A stretch of 64,000 bases of DNA from Symsagittifera roscoffensis. Its lineage: Eukaryota > Xenacoelomorpha > Acoela > Convolutidae. Positions 46,188 to 58,202 of this stretch are shown here, in pieces. The notes beneath the pieces were generated by a model. That model did not search any database. It was not told the origin of the DNA and saw nothing but the letters and a program-made list of their open reading frames with translations. Location: NCBI RefSeq assembly GCF_963678635.1, contig NC_087064.1:34634369-34698368 (forward strand). The letters run 5' to 3'. The translations under genes and the position numbers were made by a program. Each line of letters opens with the position of its first letter. The stretch's first letter is position 1.

Positions 46188-46994
46188 TGTAACATCTGAC
46201 TGGGAAGATTAACGGTTTTAACGAATTGGTGGTGCCAATCGTTCATTTTGACAAATTGGGAATGGTCAATTTGGAGTGGTATGTAAAATTTTAAAATTTC
46301 GACTAGAAGAAACGACATGTTGCGACGTTGAAATTTTGCAGTATTTGAAAACGTGCAAACACACACAACACGACGGTAAAAAATACGAGCGATACAGATA
46401 TTATAGTGACCGACCGACAACCATTCCGAGTTGTAACGATTGCTCCGCTACAATTGTTACAACACGATTCCCGAGAACCAGGAAGGGTGTTGGGACGACG
46501 TGTCCAGCCTTCCCGGAAGAAGGAAGAGTGTTCTTTTTCCGGATTTCAGAATCCGGAAGGGCCTCGGGAGAAAACTGTTATTCTGTGTTTTAATAACTTT
46601 TACCTTGTGTTCATGTCCTGAACTGAATTAATTACATCTAAATTCGTTTTCAGATTTTGAGCTACAAGTTGAGGGAAACGGTTGATCCATCTTCGATGGA
46701 GATGATGATTTTTATCTACTGAACAAAAACAATAGTAATATAGTAAATATGTAGTAGCACTGTTTTTGGGAGTGACCTCGTGGTGTGGCGATACTGAGCT
46801 CACTAATTTTGCATGTAAAAAATTAATTAGAGCAATCTGATCGAAGCCGGAAACAGTAAAGTTTCGTCGACCCGATGTTAGCAAGACCACACAAAGAACT
46901 GGCTTTGACAGAGACGGTGGAAAGCATGTAGATCTGTGTTTAGACGCTGGCCTGTCGGTTTAGAAACTAGGTTTCTTTTCGTCAATATGTCACA
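46188..46994 (+). mobile_element. R8: R element, plus orientation
   Basis: TGTAACATCTG to TATGTCACA; carries CCGACCGACAACC duplication near 46409. ATCCATCTTCGATGGA near 46685. Confidence 0.75.
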
Positions 46995-49900
46995 ACGCAA
47001 GAAGCAGTGACCAAATAGAACAAGCCTTCAACAACACCACAGGTGATACCTTCCCACCTATCACGTTTTCGTTTTTTTTTAACTCTCAGTTTTAAAAGTT
47101 TTTGACTCATTGCCCGACCATCACCCCATCCCTTTACTAAAAAGCTCCAAAACCCTCACCTCAAGTATGCAAAACTATATTGGTGAGTGATGGATCGAAC
47201 TCCAAAACTATAGCAAGAAGTTTTAAGCAATGACATTAAGGCAAATTGGAAGAGCTTTTTAACGAAGAAAAAGCGCTGCAAATGCGCAGGCTAAAAAGTA
47301 AGAAAAAGAAAGTAGAAATTGAAGCACAGCAATTTAATAAATCATTGAGCAACGGAAAAAAATAGAGTGCAATTGCTAATTTATTTGATAGCTCCATGGG
47401 TGTTTTTGCACTCGAGCAAACTGTCGAAGGTCAAACTGTTCAGCAAACCCTCATTGAGAAGCTCCCACCGGCGGAGCCAATAAACAACAATTACATAAAA
47501 TCAAGCGCCGAAGATACAATACCTACCACTCATCCACATCTGACAAGTTAGAAGCCCAGAAAAATGGAAAAGCTGCTATGACAATTGTAACATTCGCCCG
47601 GAAGTACATATCAACAGAAAAAAAAGCTAGGATGTAAAATGACTGGCTAGCGTCTAAACACAGCTCTACATGCTTTTAACCGTCTCTGCCAACGCCAGTT
47701 CTTTGTGTGATCCTGTTAACATTGGGTCGACAAAATCATTCCTGTTTCAGGCTATTGGTCAGAACGCTCAGATTAAGTTAGTTACATTAAAAAAGTGAAC
47801 TCGTGGCGGGGTGTCAGTATCCACAGACCACAGGGTCATCCCTAAAAACAGGGCTACTACCTAATTATTAGATTTCTGTATATTGTTTTTGTTCTGTAGA
47901 TAAAAATCATCATATCCATCGGAGATGGTTTAACACTTTCCCTCAACTCCTAGCTTCTCGTTATCTGAAAACGAAAATAGTTGTTTTAATTCAATTCAGG
48001 ACATAATCGAAAGCCAAACATTGTTAAAATAAAAATTCAGTTGTCTTCCCGAATCCCTTCTGGATTCTGAAAGCCTGACGAAAAACGGTCTTGTTGTCCT
48101 TCTAGAAGGGTGAAAAAATCCATCCAATACTTTTTTTGATTCTCGGGAAATCTTCGGTAACGGTTGTACAGTTACAATCGTTACAACTCGGAATGGTATT
48201 CCGTTAACGTTGCCAACTATAATTCTGTCGTACGCTATAATTTCTCGTACGTCTTCTCTGTGTCAGCGAAAAGTTTTCTTCTGTTTTCTCACATTTTCAA
48301 ATACTGCGGAATTTCAAAGTCGTGACGTGTCGTTATTTCAGAACGAATATCTAAAATTTATTTTGTCACTTCAAATCGATCTTTCCTGATTCGTCAAATT
48401 GTACGATTAACACAGTTAACCTATCAAAACTGCCAATCTTCTCACTCGAATGTCACAATAAAAATTCGATGTTGCCATGCATTTTGGCGCCATTCCGGCG
48501 CAATGTCACAAACATATGGTTCTCATGGACGCCCAGACCTGGATGCAAATGAGTCGAGACGCATACTAACACACTTTGGTCAATAGTCAGTTAAAATATC
48601 AAAGACACGAGCCAGAATTGCACAGAAATTATCACCAGAAAAATTAAATCCGTGTTCGTGAAACATTTTGTGTATGTCAGTTAATTCCACTTGACAAAAA
48701 CTCAGGATTTAGGCCAATTGGCATAGGCGAAGTAATCTGTAGAATAGTGAGTATAACGATCACAAAGTGCAAAAAAAGCGAACTTATGGTACTCAGATCA
48801 AAATACCAATTATGCCGTGGCCAAAAAAGGCATCAAATATGCAATTCATACACTTAGGAAGCAACACGAGAAAACAGACTCCGATGCAGTATTTTTGATA
48901 AACGCGGAAAATGAATTTAACTCCTAAACCGGAACCTGGCTTTGAAAAAAAACATTGCATATGCCCTTCTATACTTACCGCTATACAGAACTCATACTCT
49001 AATCCACCCAAATTCTTCATATATACAAATTTATCTTATCTAGAGAAGGATCTACTCAAGGAAGCACATTAGCAATGTCGATGTACGGGCTAGCCAATTT
49101 ATTTTTAAAAGAACTATCAACGATATCAGCATAACTCAAAAATGGTATGCAGAGGATGGGAACGCAGTCAGAAAATTAAAAAGCCTGCTACCAGTTCTTG
49201 ACAAAATTATCGAACACGCAAAAAATTTTACATATTATATAGAACCATCAAAAAGCCAGTTCATTGTAGACGATGAAACAAATTGAGAAAAAAAAGTTTT
49301 TCAAAGTTACCGAAATCAAAATGAAGAAAGTGGCCGAACTACTTGGTTCTGTTTTAGGATCTGATACTGAATTTGATTTTTTCTTAAGAACTCAGGTAGC
49401 AAAACATAGCAAGACTAAAAACACTTAGCAAGATCACAAAAACATCAAAATGTGTATTCCTGTTACACCAAAGGGAAACAAGAAAAACTATCGTTTTTAG
49501 CTAGAACTATCCCCAATGCCACAGAGATTATGCAGGCCTGCGAGTGGATGCTGCAGCAAAATCTCATCCCAATTTTAATTGTTAAAGATAAAATTAGCCA
49601 TGATTTAGAGACATCGCTTCTTTGCCACTGAAAATGGGTGGTCTGAATATCATTTTTTTTTGAAATATTTTTTAGAATTGTCAATTAAAACATCGTTAGT
49701 TTTAGACACATATAAACCATTAACGGCTAGATATGAGCAAGAAAAAATCAATACAAAAATTAAAAGACTGAAAACTGAAATAACAAACCAAAAACAACTA
49801 AAATTTTGAACTTGAGTGACAGTGGAAAACACGCATTTGAGTTAGCCTCCAAAAAAGGACACTCAAACTTGTTAAACGCGCTCCCACTTAACAGATATCA

Positions 49901-50470
49901 TTTCAAGCTCATTAATTCCAAATTCCGGGATGGAATTTATCTCACATATGGATGGCAACCAAGCAACATTCCACTCACTTTTGCATATGATCAAATTTTT
50001 GAATTTATCCACCCACAGTTAGCATGACGAAACCCAAGATACCTTTGCCAACCTCAGGAGTGAGATTTGCTATGATGTTGAAATCGAGCCGAAACTTCAG
50101 TCAACAATTCATTCCAAACTTATGAAGACGCTCAACTAGATGTGAAATCTAACGAAATATAACGCTCAAGGTTTAGCCGAACCTTCTGTGATGTCAAAGT
50201 CTTCAACCCGCACGCAAAATTTTCACGACGACTACTGAAAGTTGCCTATAAGTACAACGAATTACTAAAAAACTCAAAATGCCAACAGAGATTTCTACAA
50301 GCTACAACTCAAGTTTTGCATCGCATAGCTGAAAAGATTAGCGAAAAGCGGCATGAAAGCTTTTCAGAAACAATGAAACACATAAGAACTCTGATAGGTT
50401 TCGCGCTGCTCAGGAGCGCTATGTTTTGCATACGGGGATGCAGTCACGGCGTCGGACTCAATTCATAAAC
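46995..50470 (+). mobile_element. X-E: copy of X, leader deleted, RT and C-terminus long
   Basis: Leader joins the N-terminal domain at about 47144, dropping hairpin and Cys/His domain. N-terminal KLEELFNEEKALQMRR, MGVFALEQTVEGQTV, KLPPAEPINNN, AAMTI|R9|MVLMDAQTWMQMSRDAY. RT: GIGEVICRIV, KKGIKYAIHTLRKQ, VFLINAENEFNS (Asn replaces the motif A Asp), STQGSTLAMSMYGLANLFL, KWYAEDGNAVRKL. C-terminal NLSDSGKHAFELASKKGHS, FRDGIYLTYGWQPSNIPL, VFNPHAKFSRRLLK, FALLRSAMFCIRG. Confidence 0.7.
47586..48510 (-). mobile_element. R9: complete 925-bp R element inside X-E
   Basis: Same length as R1. Ends TGTAACATTCGCCCGG and GGCGCAATGTCACA give TIRs of ~19 bp if a leading T is included. It interrupts the X frame exactly between AAMT and MVLMDAQ. 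Flanks AAT/AAC are a possible imperfect 3-bp duplication. Confidence 0.8.
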
Positions 50471-50479
50471 AATTCAGTT

Positions 50480-51135
50480 AGTACTATTATAGAGGAGGCA
50501 CGACTGAAATAAATACCTGACCTAATTCCTGTAAAATTGCTTATTGATGTATTTTTATAATGCTGGTATCGGCTTTATCCAGCTTGTGCTCAAGCGTACC
50601 TAAACAGTAAGGCCCTTTTCATAAATTACTGTTTTTTACTGAAAATTTCCTTTTGATGCTGGGCAACTTACTTAAGTGAATTGCATCAACTTCTTAGATG
50701 CGTAGATAAATAAATTTTTTTTACAGTCTTTACAGTTTTTTTCCGGTTGCTGTGCAAACAGCAATGAAAATTCAGGCCACAAAAAAAAGTTTTTTTTTCA
50801 TATTGGCTATAAGAAAAGCAAATGTCACTTCTTTATTCAAAAAAGATGGCCCTTTGGATCCAAAAAATTATCGCTCTTTTTCAATAACATGTGAATTTTC
50901 TTAAATGTTTGAACTAAAATTTTCGCGTTCAAATCACAGAACAGTGGGACAAAGATCAAATAAGGACTCTATTTCAGTTTGGAATGCGCATTTAACTCTC
51001 TATACAAGATGCATTGATTTAAAATACAGAAAGTATTTGAACAAAAAGTGGTTCTGAAAAACTGTTCCCGCAGCTTTACCGACTTTTTTTAAAGGTTTCA
51101 GAATCTATTTCATAAAAGATTTCAATCACAAGAAT
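50480..51135 (+). mobile_element. LINE-B fragment, copy E
   Basis: KKDGPLDPKNYRSFSITCEFS; same end point before L9. Confidence 0.55.
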
Positions 51136-52945
51136 AATGAATTGCAAATTCTCAACTCTTGGATGCTTTTATGAGAAAAATTCAAAAATAAGGCAAAGTC
51201 TACCGGTTCTACTTGCAACATTCAAAATAAAAACAAATTTTCATTCCGATTCATCACATCAGCTGAAAGTAAAAAAATACATAGTTTAAATTGTCAAAAG
51301 GCACCAGGGCCATCCAAAATCCCAGAATGGGCATTGAAGGATGGCTGCAATGAAATATACACACATCTGACATTTCTATACAATGATTTTTTGAAAAACA
51401 AGACATATCCCTGCAAACTCAAAAAAGCAATTGTGAGACCAATATACAAAAAAGAGGATCGAAAACTACCAGAAAATTATAGGCCTATCTCCATAACTGG
51501 GTTTCTCTCAAAAGTTTTTGAAAAATTGTTATATAAACAAATTAACGAATATCTGATATCCCAAAAATTACTAAGTAATACCCAATTTGGGTTCAGAACA
51601 TCATATTCAACAATCGACGCTATTCTTTATTGCACTGAAGCATTCAGAAAAGCAATAGACAACAACAAAACTGTAGCATGTTCCCTATTGGATCTCTCTA
51701 AAGCATTTGATTCTATTGATCATACTTATCTTAAACAGAAACTAAATGGTTAAAATTTTCCGAAGAAGCTATAAAAATGATCATTTCCTTTATCACCAAC
51801 CGAAGCCAGAAAATAATTGTTAACAACACCGAATCCGATTGGTTTGAATCTGAGCAGGGTGTCCCACAGGGCACTGTCCTTGGTCCTCTAGTTTTCAATC
51901 TCTACATTAACGATTTCAACAAACAAATTGACAAAACATGTAAAATAGTTCAATATGCGGATGATACATTACTTTTCTGTGAAAAAAACAATCCACAAAT
52001 AGCTCATAAAGCACTCGAAGCCAATTGCAGTCTGTTGTCAATTTATTTGTTAGAACACTCACTTCAGTTGAATGCAAAAAAAACGGAACTCATCTTTTTC
52101 AGCAAAAAACATTCAAGAAAAAAAGATGAAAAGTATACTATAACTCTAGATGATAAAATAATTGAGGAACAAACCAATGTTAAATACCTAGGAGTAGTTT
52201 TTAGATCAGTTTCTATCATTCCAAGATGAAATCGAAAAGATTCTCAGGAAAATGGCATGCGGAATAAAAACACTTCAATCACTCAAAAAGCCATTGCCAG
52301 TAAAAACAAGACTCTTGATAATAAATGCACTGGTAATTAGTCATTTGCATTACCCAGCAGTTTTTCTTTTAAGTGGAATTTCCGCTAAATTAATGATATC
52401 TCTGGAAAAACAGTTAAACTGGGCAGGAAAAACTTGCTGCGATCGTGCAAAATACGACTCATGTTCAGACTTGAAGCTAAAACACAATGTATTGCCAGTA
52501 ACAATGTTTCTGGACTATAAAATATTGTGTCACTTTTGGAAAATACAACATCAAGTATTGCCTGCCTATACTAACACAGAGTATGATAACCACCAAATAG
52601 AAATTAACACAAGGAACAAAAAATCATACTTTGGCGACAGATACAATGAGCAATACATAGAAAATTCCTTCTCTAAAAAGTCCGTCATAATCTGGAACAA
52701 ACTAACAGATGATAAAGTCAATTTTAAAGACATACTAACATACAGAAAAGCAAAGATAAAATTCAAGAATTATTATTTATTATTATTTAAAGAAGACCCC
52801 TCTGTGGCAACTCATGGTAAAGTTTCATGGAAAAGCTTCAAGTATATATAATAACAATTATATATAAACCACCTTGAAGCTCTCAGGTGAAAAGTAATCA
52901 TCGATAATTGTAATAAATTTTATTTAGTTTATTGCAATTAACTAT
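51136..52945 (+). mobile_element. L9: best-preserved family L reverse transcriptase
   Basis: Three nearly adjoining open frames, 51334-51753, 51777-52229 and 52252-52851: LPENYRPISITGFLSKVFEK, QFGFRTSYSTIDAILY, SLLDLSKAFDSIDHTYLKQ (motif A), then a one-base loss; EQGVPQGTVLGPLVFNLYI, YADDTLLFCEKNN, LNAKKTELIFFSKKHSRK, VKYLGVVFR, then a TGA; and the C-terminal domain KPLPVKTRLLIINALVISH... to SWKSFKYI. All catalytic residues are present; two small lesions break it. 5' half absent. Confidence 0.85.
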
Positions 52946-54130
52946 GCGTATCCCAATGATGTATAGTATTTTTATGAATTGATAGAAAAAATTTGACATA
53001 CATTTCTGTTTTGAAACTAGTTTCGATGCGAAAATAAAGTGTTCCTTTTTTTGTAGAATTTGTATCATGGAGGGATACAATTTGCTGTAATTTGTTTAAA
53101 CAACTATTAGCCTAAACTGGTATCATCTAAACGCGGAAAAAATATCCGATGACGTATACGCATCAATAACCGAGATAGTCTGGTACTGTGAAAGCTGCTG
53201 CCGCGCTAAGAACAAGGAGAAAGATACTCCCCAGGTAAAATTGTTCCTCAGGTATGTGGGTGACATTGTTAGAACAGTCAAAAGTAATCCGAGCTGTCTT
53301 GTCGATGCCGCCAATTATCTTCATCCAAATCTGCAGTTCACTCTAGAGGAAACTAATTTGGAAGGGAATTTGCCGTTCCTGGATTTGAACACAAATGTAT
53401 CACAGGGTAGGGGTGTAACTTGCAGTTGGTATCCAAAACCAACAGAAACTGGGACTATACTGAACTACAGAAGCTGCGCCCCAACTCAGTAGAAGCGGAG
53501 TGTTATCCAAGGCACTGTACACAGAGTTTTTTAGGAGTGCACCTAGCTGGGAGCAGTTTTATAAGGCTATGGAAACTAATAGGGCGCAATGGCTGACCAT
53601 TGAGTACCCTGAAAATTGGTACGCAAAGGTGTCTTGTGCAAAATCATCGAGGGTAAGGGCAAGTCCTTGAATAGTGAGAGGAGTTGGCCAACTCAATCAT
53701 CAAAAGATGTGAAGCCCCAAATGCTGATGGTGCAATAAAGGGGTAATCAAAGCCAAAGTTTTGCTAACAGGTTACAAAATTTATCTAACGTTCAAGCGGT
53801 TTTCACCACAAGAAAACTAGAATCATGTTCACCATCACTGAAGTCAGCATTTTCCAATGACCTCAAATCAAGAGTGGTTTCTAAACTGTTATGTAGTGGA
53901 TGCACTTCCACCTATGTCGGACAAACTGTTCAACATTTGACTCACCGGTAGGCCCTCATGTTCAGCAATGCCAACTTGAGGGAAATAGCGCAGATCTGAG
54001 TTGGGAAATTATAGATATATCAATCAACCAAATGAAGTTGTTAACACTTGAGGCAATACATGTCAGGAAAGAGAAACCGGGCTTGAACACGCGCGATGAG
54101 TTTGGGGCCAGGGAGTTAACCCTGAAAATT
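52946..54130 (+). mobile_element. P5: 3' half of a Penelope-like element
   Basis: Spacer with TTGTATC/GATACAA, PHD end IVWYCESCCRAK, LFLRYVGDIVRTVKSNPS (Gly for the first catalytic Asp, as in P3), LPFLDLNTNV, SWYPKPTETGTILNYRSCAPTQ then a TAG. GIY-YIG: LKSRVVSKLLCSGCTSTYVGQT, a ~33-bp deletion that removes the Arg of LTTRIEEH, DSPVGPHVQQCQLEG, LLTLEAIHVRKEKPGLNTRDEF, ELTLKI. Runs straight into T. Confidence 0.85.
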
Positions 54131-54665
54131 TACTCCCAAAATATTTTTGGTTTTTTATTTAAAACGTACATGACTAAATTATGACTCAGAAACTTCTAGA
54201 CAATTTAATTGAAAAAAATTTAATTAGTTTTAGAGGTTAAAAGTATTTTAATTCCAATATTTATTTCGAGGTCAACTGTGATTGGCTGATTTTTCAACAC
54301 GATGGTTTAAAACCAAAATGTACGTGAATTATTTTTATTTAAGATTTGTAAATTGATCTTTAATCATCATTTAGATTATTTTATTGTAAAAATTCTGACG
54401 ATGCGCGTAATTGCGAAAACGTTTGAAATTTACTCTTTAGCAAAAATTTCTTCAATTAGGCTAATTGTTGTGATAAAGTTATTAAATAGATTTTTCTTTG
54501 CTCAAACTTATCGCTAGTGTGTTTTCAAATAACATGCGTGCTGGGCTTTCCCCGTCTGATCATCTTACCAAATCTCGCCGACCCAGCCGTAGGCGAGTGA
54601 AGCTTCCCTGTCATATTAGACGTGTGAAATTATACCAAAATGCATGTTCGGGTTCGAAATTTTAT
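54131..54665 (+). repeat. T copy 4
   Basis: R-free junction with the PLE. CTGACGATGCGCGTAATTGCGAAAA near 54398; stem CTCGCCGAC/GTAGGCGAG near 54574-54597. Confidence 0.65.
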
Positions 54666-55477
54666 TGTAACATCTGACTGGGAAGATTAACGGTTTTAAC
54701 GAATTGGTGGTGCTAGTCGTTCATTTTGACAAATTGGGAATGGTCAATTTGGAGATGTATGTAAAATTTTAAAATTTCGATTGGAAAAAACGAGATTTTG
54801 CGACGTTGAAGTTTCGCAGTATTTGAAAACGTGCAAACACACGCAACACGACGGGAAAAAATACGAGCGATACAGATATTATAGTGACTGACCGACAACC
54901 ATTCCGAGTTGTAACAATTGCTCCACTACAATTGTTACAACACGAATCCCGAGAACCAGGAAGGGTGTTGGGACGACGTGTCCAGCCTTCCCGGAAGAAA
55001 AAAGAGTGTTCTTTTTCCGGATTTCAGAATCCGGAAGGGCCTCGGGAGAAAACTGTAAATCTGTGTTTTAACAACTTTTACCTTGTAATCATTTCCTGAA
55101 TTGAATTAATCACATCTGAATTCCTTTTCAGATTATGAGGAGCTACAAGTTGAGGGAAACGGTTGATCCATCTTCGATAGAGATGATCATTTTTATCTAC
55201 TGAACAAAAACAATAGTAATATAGTAAATATGTAGTAGCCCTGTTTTTAGGAGTGACCTCGTGGTGTGGCGATACTGAGCTCACTAATTTTGCATGTAAC
55301 AAAGTTAATTAGAGCAATCTGATCGAAGCCGGAAACAGCAAGGTTTCGTCGACCCGATGTTAGCAAGACCACACAAAGAACTGGCTTTGACAGAGACGGT
55401 GGAAATCATGTAGATCTGTGTTTAGACGCTGGCCAGTCGGTTTAGAACCTAGGTTTCTTTTCCGTCAATATGTCAAA
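54666..55477 (+). mobile_element. R10: R element, plus orientation
   Basis: TGTAACATCTG to TATGTCAAA; complete but with a mutated right end. ATCCATCTTCGATAGA near 55166 breaks the palindrome. Confidence 0.75.
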
Positions 55478-56024
55478 ACGCAAGAAGGAGTGAGCAAGTA
55501 GAACAAACCTTCAACAACACCACAGGTGATACCTTCCCACCTATCACGTTTTCGTTTTTTTAACTCTCAGTTTTAAAAGTTTTTGACTCATTGCCCGACC
55601 TTCACCCCATCTTTTTACTAAAAAAAGCTTCTCCGTTGCTTCCGCTGTCTGGGATTCAGGTATATGTCCCAATTTTCGGGCAAAGCGCATTCCTGATTTT
55701 TCACAGAAGCTGGTAATAGGAATATCAAGGACAAATTATATCAAACCAGCTCTAGTAAAGTCTACAGTTAACTCTTACCGCGGCACCACACTCCCAGATT
55801 TGTACAAACATTTTACAATACAAACCAAAGCGCTTTAATACAGTAACGAGAAATTAAGCTAAAGTTAAAAACTTAATCAATCTATTTACAATGGTTTCAA
55901 CCCAAAACCCTGATAATCCTCAAAACAAACCACAGCTTCAAAAACAATTTTGTTTATCGCAAACCCTTCATTCATAACCATTTGCCGCTTAGCTTAATCA
56001 TTAAAATTATTCATCCATATAAAT

Positions 56025-56155
56025 GGATGCTGTCTCGGTAGAACATTTGAGGGGTTACATTTAAGTCAAGATTGGGCGAAACAGTGGATGTGAGACTGTT
56101 TCGCCCAATCTTAACTTAAATGTAACCTCTCAAATGTTCTACCGAGACAGCATCC
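56025..56155 (+). repeat. Long hairpin in X-F (61-bp arms, 9-nt loop)
   Basis: Arms GGATGCTGTCTCGG...GGCGAAACAGT and its complement with two mismatches; loop GGATGTGAG. Best-paired copy. Confidence 0.9.
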
Positions 56156-57263
56156 ACTTCTCGTTCTTTGATAATGATTTCTCTACAATTTTTTTGATTT
56201 ACATAATCTCTAAATTCTCTTGTTAATCTGGCCATGCCGTTCCTTCTCACTTAAAGTTCTACAGAGACGACATCCACTTCCCGTTCTTTGTTTAAAAAAA
56301 TCTTTAGAAAATTTTTTGCTTATATTATTTCTAAATTTTTTTGTTAAGCTGGCAATAGCAATCCTCTTCATATATGTCCTAATATAATGTCTCACAAGTT
56401 ACAACCACCTACGCGGATGTGGAGTTTCGTACAAAACATGCGCAGCCTGCATGCATGTAAAATGCAGCGGCCTTATCCGAGTCAGCGACCACGATGACAA
56501 TTTAAGCTGCATTCGTTGTACCTCCCTGATTACAGACAACACCACAACTGACATCCAAGTCCCTACAACTCAAACTCAACACAAGCCCCTCGACCAACGA
56601 TCAAAATCCTGCAATTTTAAATAGCAACGAAACTGTAACAGCCCTACCCGACCCCTGTTCAAATTGCACTCCTGAATTAAGAAATACAATAAAAACAATC
56701 TACAGCCAAGTAGTGCACTAGAAAGCAGTCTTTATGATCCTCGCAAAAACGTAAATCGCAATAACTTTATAGAAACTCCAAAAAGAACCCTCAACTTGTT
56801 AAATAAAACACAAGAGCACATATACACAAAACCCTCACCTCAAGTATGCAAAACTATATTGGAGAGTGATGGATCGAACTCCAAAACTATAGCAAGAAGT
56901 CTTAAGAAATGACATAAAGGCAAATTGGAAGAACTTTTTAACGAGAAAAAAGCGCTGCAAATGCGCAGGGTAAAAATTAAGAAAAAGAAAGTAGAAACTG
57001 AAGCACAGCAATTTAATAAATCAATAAGGACCGGAAAAATAAGAGTGCAATTGCTATGTTATTTGATAGCTCCATGGGTGTTTTTGCACTCGAGCAAACT
57101 GTCGAAAGTCAAACTGTTCAGCAAACCCTCATTGAGAAGCTCCCACCGGCGGAGCCAATAAACAACAATTACATAAAATCAAGCGCCGATGATACAATCC
57201 CTTTCCACTCATCCACATCTGACAAGTTAGTAGCCCTGAAAAATGGAAAAGTGCTATGACAAT

Positions 57264-58202
57264 TGTAACATTCGCCCGGAAGTACATATCAACAGAAAAA
57301 CAAGTTAGGATGTAAAATGACTGGCTAGCGTCTAAACACAGCTCTAAATGCTTTTAACCGTCTCTGCCAACGCCAGTTCTTTGTGTGATCCTTTTAACAT
57401 TGGGTCGACAAAATCATTCCTGTTTCAGGCTATTGGTCAGAACGCTCAGATTAATTTAGTTACATAAAAATAGTGAACTCGTGGCTGGGTGTCAGTATCC
57501 CCAGACCACAAGGTCACCCCTAAAAACAGGGCTACTAATTAATTATTAGATTTCTATATGTTTTTTGTTCTGTAGATAAAAATCATCATATCCATTGGAG
57601 ATGGATCAACACTTTCCCTCAACTCGTAGCTTCTCATTTTCTGAAAACGAAAATAGTTGTTTTAATTCAATTCAGGACATAATCGAAAGCCAAATATTGT
57701 TAAAATAAAAAATCAGTTGTCTTCCCGAGACCCTTCTGGATTCTGAAAGCCTGACGAAAAACGGTCTTGTTGTCCTTCTAGAAGGGTAAAAAAATCCTTC
57801 CAATAATTTTTTTGATTCTCGGGAAATCTTCGGTAACGGTTGTACAGTTACAATCATTACAACTCGGAATGGTCTTCCGTTAACGTCGCCAACTATAATT
57901 CTGTCGTACGCTATAATTTCTCGTACGTCTTCTCTGTGTCAGCGAAAAGTGTTCTTCTGTTTTCTCACATTTTCAATTACTGCGGAATTTCAAAATCGTG
58001 ACGTGTCGTTATTTCAGAACGAAAATTTAAAATTAATTTCGTCATTTCAAATTGACCTTTCTTGATTCGTCAAAATGTACGATTAACACAGTTAACCTAT
58101 CAAAACTGCCAATCTTCTCACTCGAATGTCACAATGAAAATTCGATGTTGTCTTTGTTCTGTAGACCTATGCGTTCGAGTCAAAATCCGGTGGAATGTCA
58201 CA
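57264..58202 (-). mobile_element. R11: R element in X-F
   Basis: TGTAACATTCGCCCGG to GGTGGAATGTCACA, with a replaced stretch TCTTTGTTCTGTAGACC near 58152-58168 that looks like a duplicated internal R piece. Palindrome near 57590 reads ATCCATTGGAGATGGAT. Confidence 0.75.
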
